A stretch of DNA of 12,842 nt from Lachnospiraceae bacterium. GTDB lineage: Bacteria > Bacillota_A > Clostridia > Lachnospirales > Lachnospiraceae. The notes beneath the pieces are model-generated. The model worked only from the letters and a program-made list of their open reading frames with translations. It did no database searches and was not told the origin of the DNA. A program made the position numbers and the translations under genes. Below are positions 6,115 through 12,842 of this stretch, piece after piece. Numbering within the stretch: position 1 is the stretch's first letter; every line of letters starts with the position of its first letter. The stretch is from the NCBI GenBank assembly GCA_031262285.1, contig JAISHZ010000218.1, forward strand, positions 1-12,842. The letters run 5' to 3'.

Positions 6115-6141
6115 ATATCGGCAGTCTTTGTCGAACTATTA
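6115..6141 (-). promoter_or_regulatory. Predicted sigma-28 (SigD/FliA) promoter driving fliK and downstream genes
   Basis: Reading the minus strand, TAAT (6141-6138) is followed by 15 bases and then GCCGATAT (6122-6115). The flagellar sigma-28 consensus is TAAA, 15 bases, GCCGATAA or GCCGATAT, so the -10 is a full match and the -35 matches 3 of 4. The -35 overlaps the TAA stop of the ylxF-like gene. The predicted start is near 6108, giving a leader of about 190 bases before fliK. From memory, B. subtilis also has a SigD-dependent promoter (called PylxF3) at the ylxF-fliK position of its operon, which supports the call. Confidence 0.75.
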
Positions 6142-6996
6142 AGATACCGGATCCAACAACTTCGTCAGTCGCGCTGCGTTCGCAGGTAACATTTCTGCTA
6201 GGATCGATCCTCGTTCTTCCGGAGACATCGCATTTAAGATATCGGCTACCAGACTCATATTGTCGGTCATTTCTTCAAAGATAGCTGCCGCTTGTTCGGG
6301 ATCCATCTTTGCATAGGTGTCTACAAAGTCTTGTAAAGTCGCGTCGATCGCGTCTTGTTCTACGACTTGCTTGTAAAGGAATTGCGCTGTTTCTTCGTCC
6401 ATTTCTTCAAAGTACTCCCGATATGCTTCGGGTCCGGGACCGTTCTGCGCGTATATGACTTCTTCATAAAACTGCGTTTGAATACGTTGAAATTCGACTT
6501 GTTTGTCTTCGAATTGTCGCAGTCGGTTCACTTCGGCACGCAATTCTTCAATCTGTTGCGTGGTGGTACCCGCACTAGACTGAGCGGCGCTCAGTTGTTG
6601 TTTGAGCAGTTCGTTTTCGCGTTGTAGTTGTGAGATATCAACATTTGCAGAGGGATCTGAAGTGGACGTTCCTTCCGGTAAAATACGATTTAACACAGGG
6701 ATATCCCCTATAATAGGCGCTAAGACGTTGCTTCCAAATCCTCCTACGTCAAGCTTCACGACGATGACCATCACGGCAAGCCACACTGCTACAATGAAAA
6801 CAGTAGCAAAAAAGGTAATCACACCATTCCCTTTATTTTCTTCCTCGCTCAGTGCGCTTTCTTGTTTCGCAATCTCTTTTGCGCGCTTTTTCGTTTGTGC
6901 TCTATCTACTTTCAGTTTTCTTTTTTCTTCTTCCAGTTTACGCTTTTCTATCTCTGTTGATGTAGCCGCCTTAGGCGACTGTGCTTTTGGTGCCAT
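6139..6996 (-). CDS. ylxF: YlxF/MotE-like membrane protein between fliJ and fliK
   Basis: The product (285 aa from the chosen start) has a basic, helical cytoplasmic N-terminus (about 15-50) and one membrane helix (about 58-81). A coiled coil (about 120-175) follows, then a C-terminal domain with repeated 'M-x-P-E-x-A-A' elements: YAKMDPEQAAAIFEEM (228-243) and NAMSPEERGSILAEM (255-269). That end resembles the MgtE N-terminal fold of MotE/FlbB (COG3334) proteins, which act near the stator. B. subtilis YlxF occupies the same slot. The domain after the helix should lie outside the cytoplasm. Its role here is inferred as a motor or stator-associated chaperone; it is not a magnesium transporter, because the channel part is absent. 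The start at 6996 has GAGGAGAGG just upstream; an 11-codon longer form would overlap fliJ. Its stop codon is part of the downstream sigma-28 promoter. Confidence 0.85.
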   Translation of the reverse strand: MAPKAQSPKAATSTEIEKRKLEEEKRKLKVDRAQTKKRAKEIAKQESALSEEENKGNGVITFFATVFIVAVWLAVMVIVVKLDVGGFGSNVLAPIIGDIPVLNRILPEGTSTSDPSANVDISQLQRENELLKQQLSAAQSSAGTTTQQIEELRAEVNRLRQFEDKQVEFQRIQTQFYEEVIYAQNGPGPEAYREYFEEMDEETAQFLYKQVVEQDAIDATLQDFVDTYAKMDPEQAAAIFEEMTDNMSLVADILNAMSPEERGSILAEMLPANAARLTKLLDPVS

Positions 6997-7006
6997 CCGC
7001 CTCTCC

Positions 7007-7456
7007 TCATCTGCTCTTTCGCATTCCATAGGTGTAGCTAGTCAATTCATCCACTTCTTTGCTTTCCTGTCTGTTCTCTTCGACATGAAAATCTTCTAAG
7101 GCTTTTTCACGCAAAGATTCATATGTCTTACGTTCTTTCATCACATCGGAAAGTTCCTGCCTGGCTTCTTCGGTGGCTCTTTGACAACTTTCGACGCGTT
7201 TGGTTTGCTCTGTGATAAAATACGTCATACTCTCGATGGCTCTTTCGTTTTCTGCAATGAAGTGTATCTTCAAGCTGCCTTTCCGTAAGCGTACTCCTTC
7301 TTCTTGATACAGTGCTCTTTTGGCATATAAAGCCGCTAGACGCTCTTCCTCTTGGTCCAAAGCCGCTTTGGCAGAAGCATATTGCTGACGCGCCCTGCTT
7401 TCCATTTTTTCTTTGATGTCCAAAATCCCTTGAAGACGATATACAAATCTTCCCAT
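7007..7456 (-). CDS. fliJ: FliJ, export chaperone and FliI stalk protein
   Basis: FliJ inserts into the FliI hexamer like the gamma subunit of F1-ATPase and links it to the export gate. The 149-aa protein is charged and almost entirely helical, as expected for a two-helix antiparallel coiled coil. It starts MGRFVYRLQGILDIKEKMES, the typical F-x-Y/F-R-L-x-x-(I/V)-L opening of Gram-positive FliJ. No membrane segment or signal peptide is present. Because sequence conservation is low in this family, the identification leans on length, coiled-coil character, the N-terminal pattern and the position directly after fliI. A GAGGAG lies 12 bases before the ATG, somewhat far, and no better in-frame start is seen. 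It is 20 bp from the fliI stop and 10 bp from the next gene. Confidence 0.9.
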   Translation of the reverse strand: MGRFVYRLQGILDIKEKMESRARQQYASAKAALDQEEERLAALYAKRALYQEEGVRLRKGSLKIHFIAENERAIESMTYFITEQTKRVESCQRATEEARQELSDVMKERKTYESLREKALEDFHVEENRQESKEVDELTSYTYGMRKSR

Positions 7457-7476
7457 ACCGGATTCACTCTCCTCGC

Positions 7477-8790
7477 TTAGTTACCGTCAAACAAAGATTC
7501 CATCATCGCTACGGACTCTGCAAAGTCAAATTTCTCCATGGTATCTTGTTGTAAGAAACGGTTTACTTCGCCGATCTTGGCAATCGCATAGTCAATCGCT
7601 TCGTTACTTCCTTTTTTGTATGCACCGATATTGATCAAGTCTTCCGCTTCGTTATAAGTCGCCATGACATTTTTTAATTGATTTGCCGCTTTTTTGTGGT
7701 TTTTATCCACGATTTGTGACATACAACGAGAAATGCTTTGCAGGATATCGATCGCCGGGTAATGATTTTTGTGCCCAAGTTTGCGGCTTAACATAATATG
7801 TCCATCCAAAATGCTACGTGCAGTATCGGTGATTGGTTCGTTAAAGTCATCGCCATCCACCAATACGGTATAGAGTCCCGTAATGGATCCTCGTGACGCC
7901 CTACCCGCTCGCTCCAAGAGTTTGGGCATTTCGGAATATACGCTTGGTGGATATCCTCTCGACACCGGTGGCTCGCCGCTCGCAAGTCCGATTTCTCTTT
8001 GCGCCATGGAGAAACGAGTCAATGAATCCATCATCAACAAGACATCTTTTCCTTGATCTCGGAAGTACTCCGCTATCGCAGTCGCGACTTTTGCCGCTTT
8101 GTTACGTTCCAGTGCGGGACGATCCGAAGTCGCTACCACGACAACGGAGCGTTTCATGCCTTCCACTCCCAAATCATGTTCAATGAATTCTTTGACCTCC
8201 CTGCCACGCTCGCCGATTAAGGCGATGACATTAATGTCCGCTTTGGTATTGCGCGCAAACATTCCCATGAGCGTAGATTTTCCGACACCTGACCCGGCAA
8301 AAATCCCGATTCTTTGCCCTTTCCCTACACTGATCAGTCCGTCTACCGCTTTGACGCCCAGTGGTAGTACGGTGTCTATGATCGTTCTGCTCATCGGTTC
8401 CGGAGGGGGAGCCTCTACCGGGTATATCGTTCCGCTTAGAGTCGTTCCATCGAGCGCTTTTCCCATACCGTTGAGAATCCTACCTAAAAGATGATCGTTC
8501 ACGGTCACAGTCAACGGATATCCTGTGTTTTGCACGATGCAACTTAATCCGATCCCGTCAATTTTACCATATGGCATGAGCAGTGTTCTTTTATCTCGAA
8601 AGCCTACCACTTCCGCTTGTATCGGTGGTAGTTCTTTGTCTTCCGGAAAGATCAAACACACATCTCCGAGACGTGCGTCCGGTCCGGCTGATTCGATCGT
8701 AAGTCCGACGACATTCATCACTTTGCCGAGTTTTCGGTAATATGTGTTTTCTTTTAACAGCAGATACTGATTCAAATCTACAGCAATCAT
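7477..8790 (-). CDS. fliI: FliI, flagellum-specific export ATPase
   Basis: FliI hydrolyses ATP at the base of the flagellar type III export apparatus to help unload and feed substrates. From the chosen start the protein is 437 aa, the normal size. It has a beta-barrel-like N-terminal domain, then the ATPase core. The Walker A motif is AGSGVGKST (165-173), the catalytic glutamate lies in IGERGREV (E194) and the Walker B ends in VLLMMDS (D255). SGEPPVSRGYPPSVY (271-285) and GHIMLSRKLG (330-339) are typical of FliI and type III ATPases. The frame is open to a TTG at 8829, but no ribosome binding site precedes it. GGGAG lies nine bases before the ATG at 8790, giving MIAVDLNQYL. The gap to fliH is 42 bp. 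Confidence 0.97.
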   Translation of the reverse strand: MIAVDLNQYLLLKENTYYRKLGKVMNVVGLTIESAGPDARLGDVCLIFPEDKELPPIQAEVVGFRDKRTLLMPYGKIDGIGLSCIVQNTGYPLTVTVNDHLLGRILNGMGKALDGTTLSGTIYPVEAPPPEPMSRTIIDTVLPLGVKAVDGLISVGKGQRIGIFAGSGVGKSTLMGMFARNTKADINVIALIGERGREVKEFIEHDLGVEGMKRSVVVVATSDRPALERNKAAKVATAIAEYFRDQGKDVLLMMDSLTRFSMAQREIGLASGEPPVSRGYPPSVYSEMPKLLERAGRASRGSITGLYTVLVDGDDFNEPITDTARSILDGHIMLSRKLGHKNHYPAIDILQSISRCMSQIVDKNHKKAANQLKNVMATYNEAEDLINIGAYKKGSNEAIDYAIAKIGEVNRFLQQDTMEKFDFAESVAMMESLFDGN

Positions 8791-8832
8791 ATCAGTTTGC
8801 TCCCATATGTCGTGCAACGCATCAGCCAAACG

Positions 8833-9675
8833 TTATTGGGCAGGTTTCCTTTTTTGATAAGATAAAAGTTTCAATTTTTGTCCCAGTTCGGCCAGTTGCG
8901 TATCCAACCCACAGTCAAAGATACCGCCATCTGTTTCGATCAGACATTGTGTCTTCGTCAATGTCGTATCCTCGGATATCGAAACAATACTATTTGCGCT
9001 CGCAATACAAGCAGACAACTCCTTTTTGTGCATACTGACAAAAGGGTAATCCTCAGCAGATACCTTGATGAGAAATTCGTGACTACTTGGTGCTTTACGC
9101 ATGGCAACACTGATAAGGTGCAGCAGAATATCCCGATGTGACTTTAAGTCTGTTTGAAAGACTGTTTCATACAGTTGCGTGATCGTATCCACAAAGCGAG
9201 GTTCAAACTCCTCCATTTCTTTGTGCAATTCTTCTATGATTTTATCTTGTTGTTGCTGTAAAAGGCGTTTTTGCTTTTCTAATTCCTGCTTCGCCTCTTT
9301 TCGACCTATTTCTAAACCCTGTTGTTTTGCGGCGGCAAGGACGCTGTTTTTTTCTTGTTGCGCTTGTGTCGCGGCGTCTTTTAAGATCTGCTGCGCTTGC
9401 TCTTTGGCTTCTTCGATTTGGTGAAGCGCGTTTTCTTTTTGAGACTGTATCGCTTGGAGTTCGTCAGTTTGTGCTTGTAGGAGATCCTGTGTGATGTCCG
9501 GAACCGCGAGTCCCTGCACAAACCCATCTTGCGCGGTCATCGTCAGATCCCCTTTGCCTTTTCGCACGGAAATCGATAAATTATTGATTCTTTTATCAAT
9601 CAGTGAATTGCTGTCGATGACCCTTTCTTGTGGTTCCACCGTAAGCAAGTCGAATTTATACAAATTATTAGACAA
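8833..9675 (-). CDS. fliH: FliH, export ATPase regulator
   Basis: FliH dimers bind FliI, hold its activity in check and tether it to the C-ring. The 280-aa product has a long helical, Gln/Glu/Lys-rich stretch (about 60-160) with a GLEIG GxxxG-type motif (120-124). Its conserved C-terminal globular end contains CLIETDGGIFDCGLDTQLAEL in two parts (244-256 and 257-264). The start chosen is a TTG at 9675 (MSNNLYKF), because GGAGGAG lies nine bases upstream inside the end of fliG. A longer GTG start at 9693 would use that ribosome binding site as codons and lacks one of its own. The start overlaps the fliG stop by 8 bp, so translation is probably coupled. Confidence 0.92.
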   Translation of the reverse strand: MSNNLYKFDLLTVEPQERVIDSNSLIDKRINNLSISVRKGKGDLTMTAQDGFVQGLAVPDITQDLLQAQTDELQAIQSQKENALHQIEEAKEQAQQILKDAATQAQQEKNSVLAAAKQQGLEIGRKEAKQELEKQKRLLQQQQDKIIEELHKEMEEFEPRFVDTITQLYETVFQTDLKSHRDILLHLISVAMRKAPSSHEFLIKVSAEDYPFVSMHKKELSACIASANSIVSISEDTTLTKTQCLIETDGGIFDCGLDTQLAELGQKLKLLSYQKRKPAQ

Positions 9676-10684
9676 TGATTTCGTCTCCTCCACCTCTGGC
9701 TATGACGATCACTCCTGAATCTTCCAGTTTTCGAATGATATTGACAATCTTCTGCTGTGCTTCTTCGACATCCTTCATGCGAATAGGACCCATGAAATCC
9801 ATATCTTCTTTGATCATGACACCCAAGCGCTTGGACAGATTGTTGAAAATCGCTGCTTGAACCTGCTCGACGGATCCTTTGAGCGCGATCGCCAAATCGT
9901 TGTTATCCACGTCACGCAACACTGTCTGAATCGCACGGTCATCCAATTGCAGGATATCTTCAAAGACGAACATTTTCTTGCGAATCTCATCTGCCAATTC
10001 GGGTTCTTCGATCTCCAGTGTGGAAGTAATATGCTTCTCTGTCCCTCGATCTACGGCATTTAAGATATCTACGACAGCATCTACGCCGCCGACGATGGTA
10101 TAGTCTTGATTTACAAGATTGGATAGTTTCGATTCCAGTACTTTCTCTACTTCTTTAATGACATCCGGACTGGTTCGATCCATGATCGCGATTCTCTTCA
10201 CTACATCCGCTTGTTTGTCGGGTGGTAAAGCTGACACGATTAACGCTGCTTGCGTTGCTGATAAATAAGACAAAATTAAAGCTATGGTCTGCGGATGTTC
10301 ATCTTGTATGAAATTGAGAAGTTGACTCGGTTCAGTCTTTCGCACAAACTCGAATGGCTTCACTTGCAAGGATGCTGTAAGCTTACCAATGACCATCAGC
10401 GCTTTTTCTTTGCCTAGTGCTTTCTCCAACAAATCTCGAGCATAATTGATACCGCCTTCAGCGATATACTGTTGCGCAAGGCATATCTCATAAAATTCGT
10501 TTAAGACATCTTCTTTTGCTTTGGGTGTTACACTTCTGGTGTTGGCGATTTCTAACGTTAATTCTTCGATTTCATCTTCTTTGAGATGTTTAAAAACCCC
10601 GGCAGATCGCTCCGGTCCAAGTGAAATCATCAAAACGGCTGCCTTTTGCAATCCGGTAGCCTTGTTTTCATTTAACTTAGCCAT
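9668..10684 (-). CDS. fliG: FliG, flagellar motor switch protein
   Basis: FliG is the rotor part of the C-ring; it binds FliF, FliM and the MotA loop and so transmits torque. At 338 aa it has the standard length. The N-terminal domain opens GLQKAAVLMISLGPE (11-25). The EHPQ motif, part of the FliM-binding surface, is at 129-132 (QDEHPQTIALIL). The C-terminal torque domain includes RKKMFVFEDILQLDD (235-249) and the charged helix DRAIQTVLRDVDNNDLAIAL (249-268), then FMGPIRMKDVEEAQ (297-310). It ends in GGGDEIIV. TAGGAGAG precedes the ATG, and the fliF stop is only 9 bp upstream. No unusual changes were seen. Confidence 0.97.
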   Translation of the reverse strand: MAKLNENKATGLQKAAVLMISLGPERSAGVFKHLKEDEIEELTLEIANTRSVTPKAKEDVLNEFYEICLAQQYIAEGGINYARDLLEKALGKEKALMVIGKLTASLQVKPFEFVRKTEPSQLLNFIQDEHPQTIALILSYLSATQAALIVSALPPDKQADVVKRIAIMDRTSPDVIKEVEKVLESKLSNLVNQDYTIVGGVDAVVDILNAVDRGTEKHITSTLEIEEPELADEIRKKMFVFEDILQLDDRAIQTVLRDVDNNDLAIALKGSVEQVQAAIFNNLSKRLGVMIKEDMDFMGPIRMKDVEEAQQKIVNIIRKLEDSGVIVIARGGGDEIIV

Positions 10685-10693
10685 TGTTCTCTC

Positions 10694-12292
10694 CTATCCC
10701 CAATCCTCTTGTAGCCAGTTGCGTAATAGATTGGCAACCGCTTCCGGATTTTCATCTACGAACTTCTCGACAAGCTTTCGTGTTTCTGATCTGCTATCTG
10801 CTTCCAATTCTTCCAGCTCTACGGGTGCAGATTGCAATAGATCTTCAACGGACAACTCTTCTTCCTCTTTTTGTCCTTGTCTGGAACGCATCGTCGTGAA
10901 GACGACGAACGCGAGTAACGCCAAGATCACGACAAACATGACGATACTGGTAATATCAGAAATACTGACATCCGCTTCTTGTGCATCGAAAAATCTGTTT
11001 CTTTGATAAGCGACTATCGCAATATTATCAACCGGAAAACCCGATGCAGTTGAAGCAGCATCCAGCCAAGAATCTTCCACTGTGATCGGCGTTTGAATGT
11101 CTCTATTGTTAAATTTGTAGTCTTCCCATGTGGTTCCGTCTAGGAGTCCTTGTCTTTTCGCGTCTTCTTCGTGCAAATCCGCGTACTGTATCGCTGTCAA
11201 CGCTAGTGAAGACGACTTGTAATCAATCTCCCCTGCAGGCGTTGATTCCGTGGAAATATCACTGTCCAGTTGACGATCTACGATCTGTTGCGACTCCGAA
11301 GAATTGGTATTGTTCTGGTCTTCATACAAATAAGTGGTATCGTCTGTTTCATTGGCGGTCGTGCCGGGAATCCCACCGCTCTCACTACTGTTCTTTGAGT
11401 TATAATACTCTTCATGCAAACTGTAGCCTTCTTCCCGCCCCGGATCTACACTATAATCCGAAACAATGCGTTCCCGCGCCGTCGGATCCAACACGATACT
11501 GCTGGCGACCTCGATATCATCAAAAAGAGACATTACGATAAATGCACTCTTGACTTTCGATTCGATATATTCTTCTGCGATGGTCTTCGCTTCCAGCTGG
11601 CTGGTGATCAATCCATAGCTCGAATTGTCCTCTGCGCCGGAAAAGAGTAGATTTCCATTCAAATCTGTAATGGTAATATTGGCAGTCGAATCATTCCCGA
11701 GCGCTGTAGCGATGGCTCTTGCCACAGCAGCCGCTTGATCACGTGAAAAGTTGGATCGTGTATCTAGTGAAATGGCTGCGTAGGAATCTTGTTTCTGGGC
11801 GATAAGGGTTCCATCTTGATCCGGAATATTGATGGTAACGGTAGCATTGCGGATATTTCCATAATTTTCTAAGTCGCTTGCGATCTTCTTTTCCAGATAG
11901 ATCTGCCATTTTTTCTGTTTGTCGGATTCTGTTGTACTGAAACTATTGTTGAACAACTCCGAATCATAATCAGCTGTCTTAAACCCTTCCGCTCCCAACG
12001 CGATATTCGCGTTTGCTTCTTCCTCTTCTTTGATATCAATCTTCAAGCCACTCGAGTCGGTGCGGTAGTTGTATCCACCCGCATCCAATATTGCAACCAC
12101 CTCCGCCGCTTGTGCGGTATCAACGCATTCGATCAAATATACGTATTGGGGACGCGTGAAAGCAAAGATCATAATCGCCACTACCAACACTCCGGCAGCC
12201 GCGATCCCTATTAAAATAAGCTTTTGTTTGGACGTAAATTTGTTCCACCACGCAACCACTTTTGTCCAAGTGGCTTTCAAATTTTCAACCAT
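10694..12292 (-). CDS. fliF: FliF, MS-ring protein
   Basis: FliF forms the MS ring in the cytoplasmic membrane, around which the export gate and C-ring assemble. The protein is 532 aa. A first membrane helix lies at about 24-46, followed by YVYLIECVD and a ring-building domain (50-110) and a second one (about 128-218, with EKKIASDLENYGNIRNATV). A third region is interrupted by a Ser/Asn/Glu-rich loop (about 290-350). The second membrane helix is at 447-468 (ITSIVMFVVILALLAFVV). The cytoplasmic tail ends PEAVANLLRNWLQED, the FliG-binding signature. GGAGGGGG precedes the ATG at 12292. A 13-bp RNA hairpin lies 26 bases upstream in the 79-bp gap to fliE. Confidence 0.97.
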   Translation of the reverse strand: MVENLKATWTKVVAWWNKFTSKQKLILIGIAAAGVLVVAIMIFAFTRPQYVYLIECVDTAQAAEVVAILDAGGYNYRTDSSGLKIDIKEEEEANANIALGAEGFKTADYDSELFNNSFSTTESDKQKKWQIYLEKKIASDLENYGNIRNATVTINIPDQDGTLIAQKQDSYAAISLDTRSNFSRDQAAAVARAIATALGNDSTANITITDLNGNLLFSGAEDNSSYGLITSQLEAKTIAEEYIESKVKSAFIVMSLFDDIEVASSIVLDPTARERIVSDYSVDPGREEGYSLHEEYYNSKNSSESGGIPGTTANETDDTTYLYEDQNNTNSSESQQIVDRQLDSDISTESTPAGEIDYKSSSLALTAIQYADLHEEDAKRQGLLDGTTWEDYKFNNRDIQTPITVEDSWLDAASTASGFPVDNIAIVAYQRNRFFDAQEADVSISDITSIVMFVVILALLAFVVFTTMRSRQGQKEEEELSVEDLLQSAPVELEELEADSRSETRKLVEKFVDENPEAVANLLRNWLQEDWG

Positions 12293-12318
12293 GGTACCCC
12301 CTCCGATGGTTGCCTTCG

Positions 12319-12349
12319 TGGCTAATCACGCTTTTGGCGTAACCAGCCA
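12319..12349 (-). other. Strong operon-sense RNA hairpin between fliE and fliF
   Basis: In minus-strand RNA, GGCUGGUUACGC (12348-12337) pairs with GCGUGAUUAGCC (12331-12320) at all 12 positions, three of them G-U wobbles, around a CAAAA loop. One more U-A pair (12349/12319) makes 13. On the other strand the wobbles become A-C mismatches, so the fold belongs to the operon transcript. No U-tract follows, so it is not a terminator. It ends 26 bases before the fliF ATG. Confidence 0.6.
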
Positions 12350-12371
12350 AGCGGCTTTCTACTGACATCTT

Positions 12372-12743
12372 TTATACTTGTAATTGCATGATTTCGCGAT
12401 ATGCCTGTAAAAATTTATCTCGAAGCGCTACGGTGTAAGAAAGTGCTGTGCTTGCTTTGGTAGCTGCGATCATTAAATCGTGCGTATTGTCTGTTTCTCC
12501 GATGGCAAACTTGATTTCTTCCGCTTCATGGGCATTCAAGTAATCGTCAGTCGTGTTGAGATTGGAAATCGCGGAATTCAAAATTGCTTCAAACATCGTT
12601 CCCTGGGCGTTTTCCTCAAAGCCGGTAAGCGTCTTCGTCAAAGAAGTCGCCGCCACTCCTGCGTCATTGCCCAACAACAGTCGCGCAGTATTGGTACCGC
12701 TCTGTACTTGGTTCGTTAAATTCATTAAGGATGCTAAATCCAT
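12372..12743 (-). CDS. fliE: FliE, hook-basal body junction protein
   Basis: FliE joins the MS ring to the rod and is among the first proteins exported. The 123-aa product ends with the family signature: ETDNTHDLMIAATKAS (83-98), then ALRDKFLQAYREIMQLQV (106-123). The middle, TMFEAILNSAISNLNT (49-64), is also typical. The N-terminal 45 residues are variable and make it a little longer than the usual 100-110 aa. GAAGGA lies about 12 bases before the ATG, a weak and distant ribosome binding site. Normally flgB and flgC lie immediately upstream, but no coding end is recognisable in the 99 bp visible here. Confidence 0.94.
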   Translation of the reverse strand: MDLASLMNLTNQVQSGTNTARLLLGNDAGVAATSLTKTLTGFEENAQGTMFEAILNSAISNLNTTDDYLNAHEAEEIKFAIGETDNTHDLMIAATKASTALSYTVALRDKFLQAYREIMQLQV

Positions 12744-12812
12744 TTACGGTGTTTCCTTCCCTCGTATATCCGATCTGAATTTTGGTATACATCATTTTAT
12801 TGCGATTTGGCG

Positions 12813-12842
12813 GTTGCGACCCTTTGTGTGGGATAGTGGCTG
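12813..12842. repeat. Partial copy of the fliK-leader repeat block, cut by window edge
   Basis: Bases 12813-12835 match 5983-6005 at 20 of 23 positions; the common part begins GTTGCGAYCCTTT and ends GTGGGATA. All three differences are transitions. A further copy of its first six bases, TTGCGA, lies at 12800-12805. The sequence to the right is outside the window, so whether TGTGAATNNTAAC follows, as it does at 6009, cannot be seen. It lies about 70 bp upstream of fliE. Confidence 0.6.

Noticed and set aside
5919..6138. Cyclic-di-GMP (GEMM) riboswitch in the fliK leader
   Set aside because: Such riboswitches occur ahead of some flagellar operons, but the conserved core pattern could not be found here.
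1..12842. CRISPR array or insertion sequence as the source of the repeats
   Set aside because: The copies are few, irregularly spaced and split between gaps; there is no transposase or spacer structure.

Overview
The window is an almost gap-free stretch of a flagellar (fla/che-type) operon. Every supported gene lies on the minus strand, so transcription runs from high to low coordinates. The gene content and order closely resemble the Bacillus subtilis fla/che operon. A motAB pair inside the cluster, a FlbD/SwrD gene, a gene of the 'flagellar operon protein' (TIGR02530) type and strong AGGAGG ribosome binding sites point to a motile Gram-positive Firmicute. It is most likely a member of the Clostridia, possibly Lachnospiraceae; the species cannot be named from this sequence.

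Layout in transcription order: fliE (12743-12372), fliF (12292-10694), fliG (10684-9668), fliH (9675-8833), fliI (8790-7477), fliJ (7456-7007), a ylxF/MotE-like gene (6996-6139), then a non-coding leader of about 220 bp, fliK (5918-4416), flgD (4346-3651), the TIGR02530-type gene (3568-3164), flgE (3045-1303), flbD (1176-994), motA (905-99) and the first 33 codons of motB (99-1, cut by the window edge). No stretch longer than 300 bp lacks a gene. No terminator is visible, so the operon probably continues past both ends.

The genes form an assembly line. FliE and FliF build the membrane base and rod junction, and FliG starts the C-ring. FliH, FliI and FliJ energise and feed the type III export apparatus. 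FliK measures the hook, FlgD caps it and FlgE is its subunit. FlbD/SwrD, MotA and MotB supply stator force. Several starts were moved from the longest reading frame to a start with a good ribosome binding site (fliH, fliI, ylxF-like, fliK, motA).

The coding content is ordinary; the unusual material is in the gaps. (1) A near-consensus sigma-28 (SigD/FliA) promoter sits on the stop codon of the ylxF-like gene and points into fliK, with a stem-loop at the predicted 5' end of its transcript. (2) A dispersed intergenic motif, TGTGAATNNTAAC, occurs at several gaps. Two copies pair as a perfect 15-bp inverted repeat between flgE and flbD, and two pair as the arms of an 81-bp structured element just upstream of the fliK ribosome binding site. 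(3) A 23-bp block inside that 81-bp element recurs upstream of fliE. (4) A 13-bp hairpin between fliE and fliF pairs fully only in the operon-sense RNA because of its G-U wobbles. I found no new enzyme system, CRISPR array, insertion sequence, tRNA or rRNA.
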